Positions 17,927 through 27,770 of a stretch of 64,000 nucleotides of DNA are shown here, one piece after another. The position numbers and the translations under genes are program-made. Within the stretch, counting starts at the first letter, position 1. Every line of letters begins with the position of its first letter. The stretch comes from Corynebacterium sp. MSK297 (lineage in GTDB: Bacteria > Actinomycetota > Actinomycetes > Mycobacteriales > Mycobacteriaceae). The notes beneath the pieces are model-generated. The model ran no database searches, was not told the origin of the DNA, and saw only the letters and a program-made list of their open reading frames with translations. Location: NCBI RefSeq assembly GCF_030232885.1, contig NZ_JASPGD010000003.1, positions 229,242-293,241 on the forward strand, read 5' to 3'.

Positions 17927-19117
17927 TTAGCGCCGTTGTAGAGTAATCGGCAAGCTACTCCAGCCGCCGACCGGGTGCTCATCGCGCTCGCCGTGCTGGT
18001 TTTCACCCGCACGCACATTCGTCGCTGAAAGCAGCTCCTCAACAAAAGCGCCGATTTCCACCATCGACAAATCCTTGCCGGGGCACGCATGTGGCCCAGT
18101 GCCCCAGACCAGATTCTTCTCGGCATTCCCCTCTGGATCGAAGCCGTCTGGGTCGGAAAATGTCTCAGGGTCACGGTTTGCAGCAGTCCAGTGCAAATAC
18201 ACTCGCTGACCTTCGTCGATCTGCTTGCCACCCACCGTTGCCGGGCAGGTACTGACCCGCCGGTTAGAAACAAACGGATCGTCAATGCGCAAGATCTCGT
18301 CGACAAGCGACACCAGCTCCTCGGAAGACACGCCGGAGCGGATGCGCTCTTGCATAGCAGTGTTTTTTGCGAGCGCGTGCAACAAAACTCCCACGCATTT
18401 CGCCATCGAACCAAGATCACCGCCGGTCCAGTTGCGTAGGATGGACACGATCTCGTCGAATTCCAACTCGCGGCCCAAACTGGTGTCATTGATCAAGCGG
18501 TAGGTCACGCAATCTTGCCCGGCAGCACGAACCTCGCCGACGACCTCGTTGATGATCTCGTCGTATTCCTGGGCCACCCGGGCGGTGCGGTGCTGCTGCC
18601 CAGAGCGAGTGGCGGCCGCGTTTTTCTCCACCCATTCCTTCAGCCGGGGCTCAATCGCGCGTGGCCACCCCAGCCACGCGACCATGGCGCGCACCGCAAA
18701 ATCGTAGCCCAAATCTTGCACGGCATCGACACTCACGTCATCACCGGTAGCGGGGGCGTCGGCAAGATAACCGTCGATGACCTCGCGGGCCACCCGGTGA
18801 AAATCTGCGCTGTAACGGGCAACCTCGTCGGCATTCAGGTAGTTATCCAGCAAGCGTCGGAAAGCGCTGTGCTTGTCGCCATCCAGCCCGTTTGGGATTT
18901 GCAGGTAACGCGAGACCGCGGAGCTAAAGGTTTCGGCATCCTGGGCGACGCGGGTGACCTCGTCATGGCTCACGATAACGACATCTCCGGCGTCGTCATG
19001 CGCAATCGGGCAGCCGTGAGCATGGACGTCGTGGGAATAAGCCAACGGATCACGCCCGGCCGGGTCGAAAGTGCGAATGTCTAGTTTGTCAGGGGAAGAA
19101 GATAGTTTTTCAGACAC
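17927..19117 (-). CDS. Cytochrome P450
   Basis: A 396-residue soluble bacterial P450. The haem-binding loop is WGTGPHACPG with the thiolate ligand at Cys345; the ExxR pair is in VDEILR, and NRRVST is the usual stretch after it. The I-helix reads RNWTGGDLGSMAKC, so the common acid-Thr pair of oxygen activation is replaced. GTG at 19117 is the start that fits the family; the frame continues upstream but that part lacks family character. The redox partner is not encoded nearby. The substrate is unknown. Confidence 0.9.
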   Translation of the reverse strand: MSEKLSSSPDKLDIRTFDPAGRDPLAYSHDVHAHGCPIAHDDAGDVVIVSHDEVTRVAQDAETFSSAVSRYLQIPNGLDGDKHSAFRRLLDNYLNADEVARYSADFHRVAREVIDGYLADAPATGDDVSVDAVQDLGYDFAVRAMVAWLGWPRAIEPRLKEWVEKNAAATRSGQQHRTARVAQEYDEIINEVVGEVRAAGQDCVTYRLINDTSLGRELEFDEIVSILRNWTGGDLGSMAKCVGVLLHALAKNTAMQERIRSGVSSEELVSLVDEILRIDDPFVSNRRVSTCPATVGGKQIDEGQRVYLHWTAANRDPETFSDPDGFDPEGNAEKNLVWGTGPHACPGKDLSMVEIGAFVEELLSATNVRAGENQHGERDEHPVGGWSSLPITLQRR

Positions 19118-19214
19118 AATTTCGAGGCTAACAGATATTTTCGTGCTGAAATAAGAAATGTGAGATGGAAAATTCTGTCCAATAGCAGCAGTGCAAACCG
19201 CTAAACTGGAGGGC

Positions 19215-19751
19215 ATGAAAAAGACTGCTAGTTCGAAGAAAGACACCGGAAAAAGCAGTGCACGCAAGCTGGCTGCGAAACCCATCGGAGGCGGCCGTGG
19301 GACGCGAAGCCTCCTGTTTTTCCTGCCTGCGATTTGGTTGGGGTTGATCATCGGTATTTCGTTGATCGAGGCGCCACTGAAGTTCACCGCCCCAGGGATC
19401 ACCATTCCGCTGGGGCTGGGCATTGGTCGGCGGGTGTTTTTTGCGATGAACATCGTCGAGGTCATCCTGGCCGTCGTGCTCATGACGACGCTGGTGCGGC
19501 TGCTGGGTCGGCCGTCGCGGCAGAAACTCTGGGGCCTGGGCATCGCGATTAGCGTGGTGCTGGCGATCAAAATTCTGGTGATTCGTCCGATCCTGAACAT
19601 CCGGACCGATGCCGTGCTGGCCGGAAATTTTGCAGGTGGCTCGACCACGCACTATTTTTACGTCGCTGCTGATGCTGCGTTGTTTATTTTGCTGATCACG
19701 TTCATGGTGGTAGTTACTCGCCGGTTGCTGCCGAAAAACCCGCAGGCTTAG
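19215..19751 (+). CDS. Four-helix membrane protein of unknown function
   Basis: With the ATG at 19215, preceded by CTGGAGGG, the protein has 178 residues. A basic Lys/Ser-rich N-terminal tail of about 30 residues precedes four hydrophobic segments (LLFFLPAIWLGLIIGISLI; IVEVILAVVLMTTLV; GIAISVVLAIKILVI; AADAALFILLITFMVVV). It starts divergently about 100 bp from the P450 gene. I do not recognise the family. Confidence 0.75.
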   Translation: MKKTASSKKDTGKSSARKLAAKPIGGGRGTRSLLFFLPAIWLGLIIGISLIEAPLKFTAPGITIPLGLGIGRRVFFAMNIVEVILAVVLMTTLVRLLGRPSRQKLWGLGIAISVVLAIKILVIRPILNIRTDAVLAGNFAGGSTTHYFYVAADAALFILLITFMVVVTRRLLPKNPQA

Positions 19752-19811
19752 GGCTTAGCAGTTTTTTAGTGGGGTCGCACCCATCGGCGAGCTAGCACCG
19801 AGCTACATCCA

Positions 19812-20612
19812 CTAGCTCGCGTCGCCTTTCCTGATCCGGACGTCTTTCTCAGCCCGGCCGTCCGTATTGCTGAGCCCATGGGCGTCGTCCATGGTGTGCA
19901 AACGTGCCTTCTTCCGCTTGGATTTCAGCCACATCGTGAAAAACATATAGCCCAGCAGGGCGAAGGTAATCCAGGTGACGTAGCGTTCGATCGTTACCAG
20001 CGTCTCGCGCACCGTAGCGCCGAAGGTCAGCCCCAGATATACGTAGAAACACTTCAGCGCGATGGCATAAACCAACACATAAGCACCGATGATCCAGCCC
20101 TTGGCGCGTTTAATACCGGCAATGACGACGATGATCGTGGCAGGGATCGGCGAAAAGGGGATAAACGACAGCAGCAGACAAAAACCCGGGTGGCGGTAGA
20201 TGAAGTTTTCCAGCTTCCGGAACCACAACGGCGGGTGCCCCATAAATGAGTAATCGATAAACGATGGGCCCCAGCGCTTGCCGATCAAGAAAAACAGCGG
20301 CAAAAACTTCACCATGCTTACAGCCGCGACCAATACCGCAGCGACGATCAGGCCGACGTTATCTTCGTTTTCTGCCGTCAGCGCGAGCACCGACAGGCTG
20401 GAACCGCTGAGCACCGTGTATACGAAGGTGTAATCGATCAGCAACACCGCGCGGAACGGCAGCAGTACAAGACCGTAAATGCCAGAAGCCGCCAGTAGAC
20501 CCCACAAAATCCAATCGAAGCGCTGGAAATTTCGCATGAAACTTGGCAGTTGCTGCTGCCAGGAATCTGTATCCTTATCGGTGTGATTCGCCTCCGCGGT
20601 GCCATCGCTCAT
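19812..20612 (-). CDS. DedA/VTT-like membrane protein
   Basis: A 266-residue membrane protein with about six hydrophobic segments. The middle (FFLIGKRWGPSFIDY ... HPGFCLLLSFIPFSPIPATIIVVIAG) resembles the re-entrant core of the SNARE-associated/VTT domain of DedA proteins, which move phospholipids or lipid carriers between leaflets. The hydrophilic, charged C-terminal tail of about 40 residues faces the cytoplasm. The family assignment rests on weak pattern similarity. Confidence 0.65.
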   Translation of the reverse strand: MSDGTAEANHTDKDTDSWQQQLPSFMRNFQRFDWILWGLLAASGIYGLVLLPFRAVLLIDYTFVYTVLSGSSLSVLALTAENEDNVGLIVAAVLVAAVSMVKFLPLFFLIGKRWGPSFIDYSFMGHPPLWFRKLENFIYRHPGFCLLLSFIPFSPIPATIIVVIAGIKRAKGWIIGAYVLVYAIALKCFYVYLGLTFGATVRETLVTIERYVTWITFALLGYMFFTMWLKSKRKKARLHTMDDAHGLSNTDGRAEKDVRIRKGDAS

Positions 20613-20703
20613 AACGATCCTTTATAGCACCTCACCATTAGCGTTTTATAGTGCTGGGATGCACGCCTGTTGTGGCCTGACACCGCGCGTATCATCGGCG
20701 GAT

Positions 20704-21462
20704 ATGACACAAACATTCGTGAAACGCCCGAATGAACACCGCGCCGCCGAGGCGGAAGCGGCCGGCCTACGCTGGTTGGCCGAGGCCAGTGAATGCGTGC
20801 CAGCGGTGGTGTCGCTGAATGCAGAACGCAACGAATTAGAGACCGCCTACGTGGAATCAGCCGCGCCTACCCCGGAGATAGCTCGGCGTGCGGGCCGCGA
20901 ATTAGCCCGTATTCATGCCGCTGGAGCCCCGGCTTTTGGCGCACCACCCCAAGGCTGGGATGGGCCGAATTATATCGGCACCGAACAGCAAGAATGCACC
21001 CCGAGCGATGAGTGGGGCGAGTTTTATACCCGCCAGCGTGTAGAGCCGTTCGCGCAGGCAGCCAACCGGGCAGGAAATCTTGCCGACGATGAACTAGCCG
21101 TGGTTATGCGCGCCTGTGAAGCCATTCGTGCTACTGAATGGAATCTGCGGCCTGCCCGCATCCACGGCGATTTGTGGACGGGCAACCTGCTGTTTGGTAG
21201 CGACGGGCCTGCGTTCATTGATCCCGCAGCCCACGGTGGGCACCCGCAGACTGATCTGGCGATGCTGGATCTATTCGGCACCCCGTATTTCGACGAGATT
21301 GTCGCCGGTTACCACGAGGTGTCGCCGTTGCCGAAAAATTGGCGCGAATTTATTCCGATGCATCAGCTGCACCCGCTGGCGGTACACAGCCTGACCCACG
21401 GCGCTGCGTATGCGGGCCCGTTGCAGCGCGCGGCACAGACAACCTTGCGGATTCTCGGTTGA
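20704..21462 (+). CDS. Fructosamine/ketosamine 3-kinase family protein
   Basis: A 252-residue kinase-like protein. The phosphotransferase signature is clear: RIHGDLWTGNLLF (catalytic loop) followed by FIDPAAHGGHPQTDLAML (metal-binding DPA). Members phosphorylate sugar-amine adducts on proteins and thereby trigger deglycation. It is shorter at the N-terminus than the 280-290 residue family norm. The ATG at 20704 is chosen since the frame upstream lacks family character. It faces nadE convergently. Confidence 0.85.
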   Translation: MTQTFVKRPNEHRAAEAEAAGLRWLAEASECVPAVVSLNAERNELETAYVESAAPTPEIARRAGRELARIHAAGAPAFGAPPQGWDGPNYIGTEQQECTPSDEWGEFYTRQRVEPFAQAANRAGNLADDELAVVMRACEAIRATEWNLRPARIHGDLWTGNLLFGSDGPAFIDPAAHGGHPQTDLAMLDLFGTPYFDEIVAGYHEVSPLPKNWREFIPMHQLHPLAVHSLTHGAAYAGPLQRAAQTTLRILG

Positions 21463-21491
21463 TTCTAGGCCAATGCTGGGTTAAAGCTGGG

Positions 21492-22346
21492 TTAGCCGCG
21501 CCACCAGTCGTCGGCAAGCGTGGCCGGTAGGTGACGCTTGTGCTGGCCTGCGTCCCACAAATTTTCAATCCGAGCAGCCGCCTCGGCGCTGACCTCGCGG
21601 CCCTCCAGGTAATCGTCGATTTCGGAATACCGCAGGCCCAGCGCCTCCTCGTCGGGAAGGCCCGGCCGGTTGTCTTCCAGATCCGCCGTCGGAACCTTCT
21701 GCCAGGTCGCTTCCGGGGCGCCGAGGTGGTGCAGAAGTGCCGCACCCTGACGTTTATTCAGCCCAGCCAGCGGCACAACATCCGCGGCACCGTCGCCAAA
21801 TTTAGTGAAGAAACCGGTGACGTTTTCCGCGGCATGATCAGTGCCAATCACCAATAAACCGCGTGCGCCAGCAACTGCGTACTGCGCGATCATCCGTTGC
21901 CGAGCTTTCACGTTGCCGCGGTTGAAATCGCTCAAATTAGTCTCACCAACTGCCGCTGCGGCCGCCTGGTCGAGGGCAGCGGTGGCGGGGGCAATATCGA
22001 TGCTGGCGGTGCGGTCAGGCCGGATGAATTCCAGTGCTAGCTGGGCATCGGCGTCGTCATGCTGTTGGCCGTGCGGCAGTCGCAACGCCCAGAACTCAAC
22101 GTCCTGCCCTTCTGTGCCGTGCCCTTCTGTGCGCAGCTTTTCGACGGCCAACTGTGCCAAGCGCCCTGCCAGAGTGGAATCTTGCCCGCCGGAAATTCCC
22201 AACGCATAACCACGGGCGCCGGTGGTGGCGAGGTATTCGGCGAGGAAGCCAACGCGCCGGGAAATTTCTTCTTCTGGATCGATTAAGGGCTTCACACCCA
22301 GGGCTTTTATGATTGATTCTTGCTTATTGCTGGGGTTTTTCGGCAT
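21492..22346 (-). CDS. nadE: Ammonia-dependent NAD synthetase
   Basis: A 284-residue enzyme of the NH3-dependent type, with no nitrilase domain. It converts nicotinic acid adenine dinucleotide to NAD with ATP. The P-loop SGGQDS is at residues 52-57, and ATP and deamido-NAD binding segments follow ([33 protein letters not shown]). pncB and pncA of the same salvage pathway are elsewhere in the window. The gene is single, opposite to its neighbours. Confidence 0.95.
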   Translation of the reverse strand: MPKNPSNKQESIIKALGVKPLIDPEEEISRRVGFLAEYLATTGARGYALGISGGQDSTLAGRLAQLAVEKLRTEGHGTEGQDVEFWALRLPHGQQHDDADAQLALEFIRPDRTASIDIAPATAALDQAAAAAVGETNLSDFNRGNVKARQRMIAQYAVAGARGLLVIGTDHAAENVTGFFTKFGDGAADVVPLAGLNKRQGAALLHHLGAPEATWQKVPTADLEDNRPGLPDEEALGLRYSEIDDYLEGREVSAEAAARIENLWDAGQHKRHLPATLADDWWRG

Positions 22347-22387
22347 GGTTTTAGCCTAGTCGCCTGACACAATGTGTGTTTGTGAAA

Positions 22388-23842
22388 ATGACCGAGACTA
22401 ACCAGACTAGTGCGCGCGATATTTCCCGCGCGGAGACTGCCGAGACCCGCCGCTACGTAAAAATGGTTGCTGCATTCGCGGCCATCGGTGGCCTGCTCTT
22501 TGGCTATGACACCGGCGTGATGTCTGGAGCGCTGCTGTATATCAGCCCGGAATTTGGCATGTCTGCCGCCGAAGAGGGCCGCGTGACGGCCATGCTGTTG
22601 GTCGGAGCAGCCATCGGCGCGTTGCTCGGCGGCCGTGTGGCGGACTGGTGGGGCAGGCGCATGACACTGATCATCAATGGCGTGATCTTCTGCGCTGGGT
22701 CCATTTGGTGTGCGCTGGCTGGATCCGTCGCAGAACTGGCCACCGCACGCACATTCTTGGGAGTGGCCGTCGGTGCGGTGTCGATCGTGGTGCCAATGTA
22801 TATCGCAGAAAAAGTTCCCGCCGCTGTGCGCGGGCGAATGGTCTCGTTGAATACGCTGATGATCGTCGTCGGCCAACTGCTGGCCTACTTGGTCAACTCC
22901 GCATTGGCGCCGACTGGCAATTGGCACCTGATGCTGGGCATGGCCGCGATCCCAGGTGCGATGCTGACTGCAGGCATGATCTTTTTGTCGGATACTCCAG
23001 TCTGGTTGGCGCGCCGGGGCCGTACCGAACACGCCCGTGCGGTAGCTGCCCGTGCGGGTATGTCGCTGGAAGAACTGTCCATCGTCGTCGAAGCTGAGCA
23101 ACACGATGCAGGCGCGGATGGCGTGCCGGAGAGCGCGGCTGCCGGACACGCGAAGACTTCCGAGGAATTCCAAGCATTCAAGAAGCTGCGGTGGGTGCGC
23201 GTGACCATTTTGTTGGCGATGCTCATTGGTGTGACGCAGCAGATCACTGGAGTTAATGCCGTGATTTATTTCGCCCCGACGATGATGAGCGAGGTTGGTA
23301 TCTCGACCACCAACGCGGTCTATACCTCCATTGTTATTGGTGTGGTCTCTGTGATTGCATGTTGGGTCGGGCTGAAGATCATTGACGTGGTTGGCCGGAA
23401 ACGCTTGCTGACGTGGGGGCTGACCGGAAATATCATGTCGCTGCTGATTTTGGCTGTGACATATTCGCTTGCCGACGGCAGCACCACCTGGGCTCTGATT
23501 TCGCTGGGCATGATGGCCGTGTTCATTGCTTTCCAGCAGGCGGCGGTATCGCCAACGACCTGGCTGTTGATCTCCGAGATCGTGCCGGTGCAGGCTCGTG
23601 GCCTGGGCATGGGTATTGCCGGTTTGGCGCTGTGGGTAGCCAACTGGGCCGTTGCGCAGTTCTTCTTGCCATTGACGGAGATTATGAGCGGTTCCGGCAC
23701 TTTCGTCGCCTTCGCCATGCTGGGTGTGGTGGCGCTGGGGTTTGTCCGGGTGTTTATCCCGGAGACGATGGGTCGCAGCCTGGAAGAGGTCGGCGAGGTT
23801 ATGGAAAAACGCTGGGGTAAAAATAAGGATTTGAGAAAATAG
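22388..23842 (+). CDS. Sugar porter family MFS transporter, IolT-like
   Basis: A twelve-helix major facilitator of about 484 residues. Sugar-porter signatures: GYDTGVMSGALLYI in helix 1, GGRVADWWGRR between helices 2 and 3, QQITGVNAVIYFAPTM in helix 7, and PETMGRSLEEV at the C-terminus. Closest in style to corynebacterial myo-inositol transporters of the IolT group, which also carry glucose, but substrate cannot be fixed. GTG codons at 22376 and 22382 are alternative starts. Confidence 0.9.
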   Translation: MTETNQTSARDISRAETAETRRYVKMVAAFAAIGGLLFGYDTGVMSGALLYISPEFGMSAAEEGRVTAMLLVGAAIGALLGGRVADWWGRRMTLIINGVIFCAGSIWCALAGSVAELATARTFLGVAVGAVSIVVPMYIAEKVPAAVRGRMVSLNTLMIVVGQLLAYLVNSALAPTGNWHLMLGMAAIPGAMLTAGMIFLSDTPVWLARRGRTEHARAVAARAGMSLEELSIVVEAEQHDAGADGVPESAAAGHAKTSEEFQAFKKLRWVRVTILLAMLIGVTQQITGVNAVIYFAPTMMSEVGISTTNAVYTSIVIGVVSVIACWVGLKIIDVVGRKRLLTWGLTGNIMSLLILAVTYSLADGSTTWALISLGMMAVFIAFQQAAVSPTTWLLISEIVPVQARGLGMGIAGLALWVANWAVAQFFLPLTEIMSGSGTFVAFAMLGVVALGFVRVFIPETMGRSLEEVGEVMEKRWGKNKDLRK

Positions 23843-23952
23843 TATCTGCCTAGGTAGACTGTCAGCTTGTGTTATGATCGCCGTTTTCGGGCGGTCGCTG
23901 ATAATTATTGTCTACACGCTGTGTAGTAGCCGCGTACAGAAAGGAGCGCCCG

Positions 23953-24075
23953 ATGAAGGTCCGCAAGTCGCTTCGGTCGCTGAAGAGGAAACCGGGCGCC
24001 CAGGTTATCCGCCGCCACGGTAAAACCTTCGTGATCAACAAGAAAGATCCCCGCTTCAAGGCACGTCAGGGCTAA
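23953..24075 (+). CDS. rpmJ: Ribosomal protein L36, zinc-free type
   Basis: A 40-residue basic protein, [21 protein letters not shown] to the end DPRFKARQG. It is L36 of the large ribosomal subunit. It lacks the Cys/His zinc ligands found in the ribosomal-operon copy, so it is the C-minus paralogue, often induced under zinc limitation. A GAAAGGAGCG site precedes the start and a strong terminator follows, so it is a one-gene unit. Confidence 0.95.
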   Translation: MKVRKSLRSLKRKPGAQVIRRHGKTFVINKKDPRFKARQG

Positions 24076-24105
24076 TTCACCTGGGTTTCTTCTGAAGCTT
24101 TGTGC

Positions 24106-24146
24106 AAGCCGCCGTCTCACTCGAAACAGAGTGGGGCGGCGGCTTT
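24106..24146 (+). terminator. Terminator after rpmJ
   Basis: A stem AAGCCGCCG against CGGCGGCTT, with a second paired block (CTCACTC against GAGTGGG, imperfect) and a T-run. Confidence 0.85.
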
Positions 24147-24158
24147 GCTGTATCTCCA

Positions 24159-24491
24159 TAGTCCCGGAGCCCGTTGCGGGTCACTGCGGGTCACTGCGGA
24201 GCCCGTTGCGGGGCACAGTGGGGGCACGGTGGGGCACTAGGCACAAGTGGGTTGTTCGGCGGCTCGGTTCTGGTCTCACTCCCGTGAGAAATTTCCACAA
24301 TTTGTTCACAGTATTGTCACATCCTGTGAAATTACATCCTTGTATAACGATTTGATAACGCTCTAGCGGGGCGTCCTGGGGAAATGCTGGCGCCGGCCGG
24401 AAGGGGGAGTTTCTGGCGGTAGTGGTAATTGCTTGGGGTGAGCTAGATGTGGGGGCTGTGAAAATCACCAGCAGGGGATTCCACAGTTGTA
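24159..24491. other. Intergenic stretch before the nrd promoter
   Basis: No gene seen. Near 24168-24230 short GC-rich direct repeats occur (GCCCGTTGCGGG, GGTCACTGCGG). Around 24290-24360 it is AT-rich with scattered TCACA/TGTGA half-sites that could belong to the upstream part of the nrdH promoter. Confidence 0.4.
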
Positions 24492-24540
24492 ACTACTACA
24501 TATAGTGCTATTGCGCAGATTCGCCACAAAGTATAGTGTC
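24492..24540. promoter_or_regulatory. Tandem NrdR boxes in the nrdHIE promoter
   Basis: Two copies resembling the NrdR consensus ACACWATATATWGTGT: TACTACATATAGTGCT near 24496 and CACAAAGTATAGTGTC near 24525. The shared TAGTG cores are 31 bp apart, three helical turns, as is usual for NrdR operators. They lie about 110-150 bp before nrdH. Confidence 0.8.
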
Positions 24541-24646
24541 GATGAGGTCGAAGCGAGCCGCAGCGCTTGCCTCACGAAACTCACAATCAATGAATTAAGT
24601 ACAAGAATTTTTCGCCCAATTGCGTACTGACAAGGAAGTCTCACCC

Positions 24647-24892
24647 ATGGCAATCACCGTTTACTCCAAGCCAGCTTGCATGCAGTGCACCATGACTAAA
24701 AAGAAGTTGGACGCTCTCAACCTGGATTACGACGTTGTCGATATCTCCATGGATGATGAAGCTCGCGACTACATCATGGCACTGGGTTACTTGCAGGCCC
24801 CAGTCGTGGAGGCGGAAGGCGAGCATTGGTCCGGATTCCGGCCAGAGCGTTTGAGCGCACTAGCTGAGACCGTAGCCACCGCGTCTGCCTAG
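24647..24892 (+). CDS. nrdH: Glutaredoxin-like protein NrdH
   Basis: An 81-residue glutaredoxin-fold protein with thioredoxin-like activity. The redox pair is Cys11 and Cys14 in ACMQC, and the C-terminal WSGFRPERL is the NrdH signature. It supplies electrons to NrdE, class Ib ribonucleotide reductase. First gene of nrdH-nrdI-nrdE; NrdR boxes lie upstream. The ATG follows CAAGGAAG. Confidence 0.96.
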   Translation: MAITVYSKPACMQCTMTKKKLDALNLDYDVVDISMDDEARDYIMALGYLQAPVVEAEGEHWSGFRPERLSALAETVATASA

Positions 24893-25009
24893 ACCGCGTC
24901 TGCCAAGGCGTGCTTAGGGTGCTCCGAGCTTAGCACCTGGCAAGTACCACCTGTGATAACTCCATATTCCCCCTCTCCCATAGACCGCAGAGACAGGAGT
25001 GAGGCCACG

Positions 25010-25450
25010 ATGTTGATCGTGTACTTTTCTTCCACGACGGAAAACACCAAGCGATTCGTCGACAAGCTAGGCTATCGCTCCCAACGTATTCCGCTGCGCC
25101 CGGCACAAGAAGGCCACCTCAGTGTCGATGAACCGTTCGTGTTGGTATGCCCAACCTATGGGGGAGGGGTTTCGTTGACTCGAGGCACCGCCAAACCAGT
25201 TCCGCCGCAGGTCATTAAATTCTTGAATGATCCGGACAATCGCAAATATTTGCGTGCTGTCATTTCTGGTGGAAACAGCAATTTTGGTGCCGATTACGGC
25301 AAAGCAGGAGACATCATTGCTGCCAAGTGCAACGTGCCGTATGTCTACCGCTTCGAGCTCATGGGCACCACAGAAGACGTGGAGCTCGTCCGGCAAGGCC
25401 TAGATAACAACGCCCACCGGCTTGGCTTAGTAGAAGGTCTCGCATCATAA
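25010..25450 (+). CDS. nrdI: Flavodoxin-like NrdI
   Basis: A 146-residue FMN protein that provides the oxidant for assembling the dimanganese-tyrosyl cofactor of NrdF. The phosphate-binding [11 protein letters not shown] loop and the CPTYGGG stretch are typical. It follows nrdH by 117 bp and precedes nrdE by 78 bp. The ATG at 25010 is preceded by GACAGGAGTGAGG. Confidence 0.96.
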   Translation: MLIVYFSSTTENTKRFVDKLGYRSQRIPLRPAQEGHLSVDEPFVLVCPTYGGGVSLTRGTAKPVPPQVIKFLNDPDNRKYLRAVISGGNSNFGADYGKAGDIIAAKCNVPYVYRFELMGTTEDVELVRQGLDNNAHRLGLVEGLAS

Positions 25451-25528
25451 CTTCATATACACCCCTAATTTCAGACTCTGCGTAATTGCACGCTGATACA
25501 ACAGGACAAACAAGCAGGAAGGTTTTCC

Positions 25529-27691
25529 GTGACCACTCACGTCGGCAGAACCGTCGCCGAACCCGTCAATACCGATCATCAGCTCGACTACCATGCGCTG
25601 AACGCGTTGCTGAACCTTTATGACGAAAACGGACAGATCCAGTTCGATAAAGACCGCGAAGCGGCGAACCAGTACTTCATCCAGCACGTCAACCAGAACA
25701 CCGTGTTCTTTCATGACCTGGAAGAAAAAATTGATTACTTGGTAGACAATGCCTATTACGATCCGGCTGTGATCGAGCAGTATGACTTCGAGTTCATCAA
25801 ATCTCTGTTCAAGCAGGCCTATGCCTACAAATTCCGTTTCCAGACTTTCTTGGGCGCCTACAAGTACTACACCAGCTATACGCTGAAGACTTTCGACGGT
25901 CGTCGATACCTGGAGCGTTTTGAAGACCGTGTATCCATGACCGCGCTGTTTCTTGCCGACGGCGACGAGCAGATCGCCAAGGCCCTGGTCGATGAGATCA
26001 TGTCCGGGCGTTTCCAGCCAGCCACCCCGACGTTTTTGAACGCAGGTAAGGCCCAGCGCGGTGAGTTGGTTTCGTGCTTCTTGCTGCGTATCGAAGACAA
26101 CATGGAATCTATCGGCCGTTCCATCAACTCTGCCTTGCAGTTGTCTAAGCGCGGCGGCGGCGTGGCGCTGCTGCTGTCCAACGTGCGTGAATCCGGTGCA
26201 CCGATCAAGCACATCGAGAACCAGTCTTCCGGTGTGATCCCTGTGATGAAGCTGTTGGAAGATGCCTTCTCCTACGCTAACCAGCTGGGTGCGCGACAGG
26301 GCGCTGGTGCAGTGTACTTGAATGCACACCACCCGGACATTCTGTCGTTTTTGGACACCAAGCGCGAAAACGCGGACGAGAAAATCCGCATTAAGACGCT
26401 GTCCGTCGGCGTGGTTATCCCTGATATCACCTTCGAGCTGGCTAAGCGCAATGAGGACATGTATTTGTTCTCGCCGTATGATGTCGAACGTGTCTACGGT
26501 AAAGCGTTCGCGGATATCTCGATTACCGAGCATTACGAAGACATGGTCGAAGATCCGCGCATCCGCAAGTCCAAGATCAACGCGCGCCACCTGTTCCAGA
26601 CCATCGCTGAGCTGCAGTTTGAGTCCGGTTACCCGTATATCATGTTTGAAGATACGGTCAACCGTGCGAACCCGGTTAAGACCGGCCGGATCAACATGTC
26701 CAACCTGTGCTCGGAGATTTTGCAGGTTAATAGCCCATCGGTGCTGAATGCTGATCTGACGTATGATTCCATCGGCCACGATATTTCTTGTAACCTTGGT
26801 TCACTGAATATCGCGAAAGCCATGGACTCGCAGGATTTCGAGAAGACCATCGAGATGGCTATCCGTGCGCTGACCGCGGTGGCGGATAAGACCTCCATCG
26901 ATTCCGTGCCGTCTGTGCGCGAGGGTAACAACAGCTCGCACGCCATCGGCCTGGGGCAGATGAACCTACACGGCTACTTGGGCCGCGAGCACATCTACTA
27001 TGGATCTGAAGAAGCACTGGATTTCACCAACGCATACTTCGCGTCCGTCATGTATGCCTGCTTGAAGGCGTCGAACAAGCTAGCGCGTGAGCGTGGCGAG
27101 TACTTTGCGGAGTTCCCAGAATCTGACTACGCCAGTGGCGTTTTCTTCGACAGCTACGACCCAGCGGAGTTTGCTCCAAAGACTGACAAGGTCAAAGAGC
27201 TTTTCGCGAACTCGTCGATCACTACCCCGAGTGCGCAGGACTGGGCACAGCTGAAGCGCGACGTCGCCGAGCACGGCTTGTACAACCGTAACTTGCAGGC
27301 AGTGCCGCCGACAGGTTCGATTTCGTACATCAACAACTCGACGTCGTCGATCCACCCAATCGCGTCGAAGATCGAGATCCGCAAGGAAGGCAAAGTCGGC
27401 CGTGTGTATTACCCGGCGCCGCACATGGATAACGATAACCAACAGTACTTCCAGGACTCCTACGAAATCGGCTACGAAAAAATCATCGACACCTACGCCG
27501 AAGCGACAAAATACGTAGACCAAGGCCTGTCGTTGACGCTGTTCTTTACCGATACCGTGACCACGCGTGATATCAACAAAGCGCAGATTTATGCATGGCG
27601 CAAGGGCATCAAGACGCTGTACTACATCCGGCTGCGCCAGCAAGCACTGGAAGGCACCGAGGTCGAAGGTTGCGTTTCCTGCATGCTGTAA
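25529..27691 (+). CDS. nrdE: Class Ib ribonucleoside-diphosphate reductase, alpha subunit
   Basis: A 720-residue catalytic subunit that reduces ribonucleoside diphosphates to deoxy forms. Visible: the first active-site Cys in ELVSCFLL, the core NLCSEI with the radical Cys, the paired tyrosines near the C-terminus and the C-terminal CxxC (EGCVSCML) that exchanges electrons with NrdH. It lacks the long N-terminal ATP-cone of class Ia enzymes. GTG start. nrdF is 1 kb downstream, behind an opposite-strand regulator gene. Confidence 0.97.
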   Translation: MTTHVGRTVAEPVNTDHQLDYHALNALLNLYDENGQIQFDKDREAANQYFIQHVNQNTVFFHDLEEKIDYLVDNAYYDPAVIEQYDFEFIKSLFKQAYAYKFRFQTFLGAYKYYTSYTLKTFDGRRYLERFEDRVSMTALFLADGDEQIAKALVDEIMSGRFQPATPTFLNAGKAQRGELVSCFLLRIEDNMESIGRSINSALQLSKRGGGVALLLSNVRESGAPIKHIENQSSGVIPVMKLLEDAFSYANQLGARQGAGAVYLNAHHPDILSFLDTKRENADEKIRIKTLSVGVVIPDITFELAKRNEDMYLFSPYDVERVYGKAFADISITEHYEDMVEDPRIRKSKINARHLFQTIAELQFESGYPYIMFEDTVNRANPVKTGRINMSNLCSEILQVNSPSVLNADLTYDSIGHDISCNLGSLNIAKAMDSQDFEKTIEMAIRALTAVADKTSIDSVPSVREGNNSSHAIGLGQMNLHGYLGREHIYYGSEEALDFTNAYFASVMYACLKASNKLARERGEYFAEFPESDYASGVFFDSYDPAEFAPKTDKVKELFANSSITTPSAQDWAQLKRDVAEHGLYNRNLQAVPPTGSISYINNSTSSIHPIASKIEIRKEGKVGRVYYPAPHMDNDNQQYFQDSYEIGYEKIIDTYAEATKYVDQGLSLTLFFTDTVTTRDINKAQIYAWRKGIKTLYYIRLRQQALEGTEVEGCVSCML

Positions 27692-27770
27692 GGCTATAAG
27701 GCTGTGGTGCGGTGAAGCTGTAGTGCGCTGCGGCCGTGGAACCCTAAGACAGGACTGCTAGCTTTCGCGG

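Noticed and set aside
19118..19648. Upstream extension of the P450 frame
   Set aside because: It overlaps the membrane-protein gene at 19215-19751 on the other strand and lacks P450 features; the GTG at 19117 gives normal length.
25445..26779. 444-codon open frame antisense to nrdE
   Set aside because: nrdE on the plus strand is unmistakable; the antisense product has no recognisable domain and is the expected shadow of a GC-rich gene.
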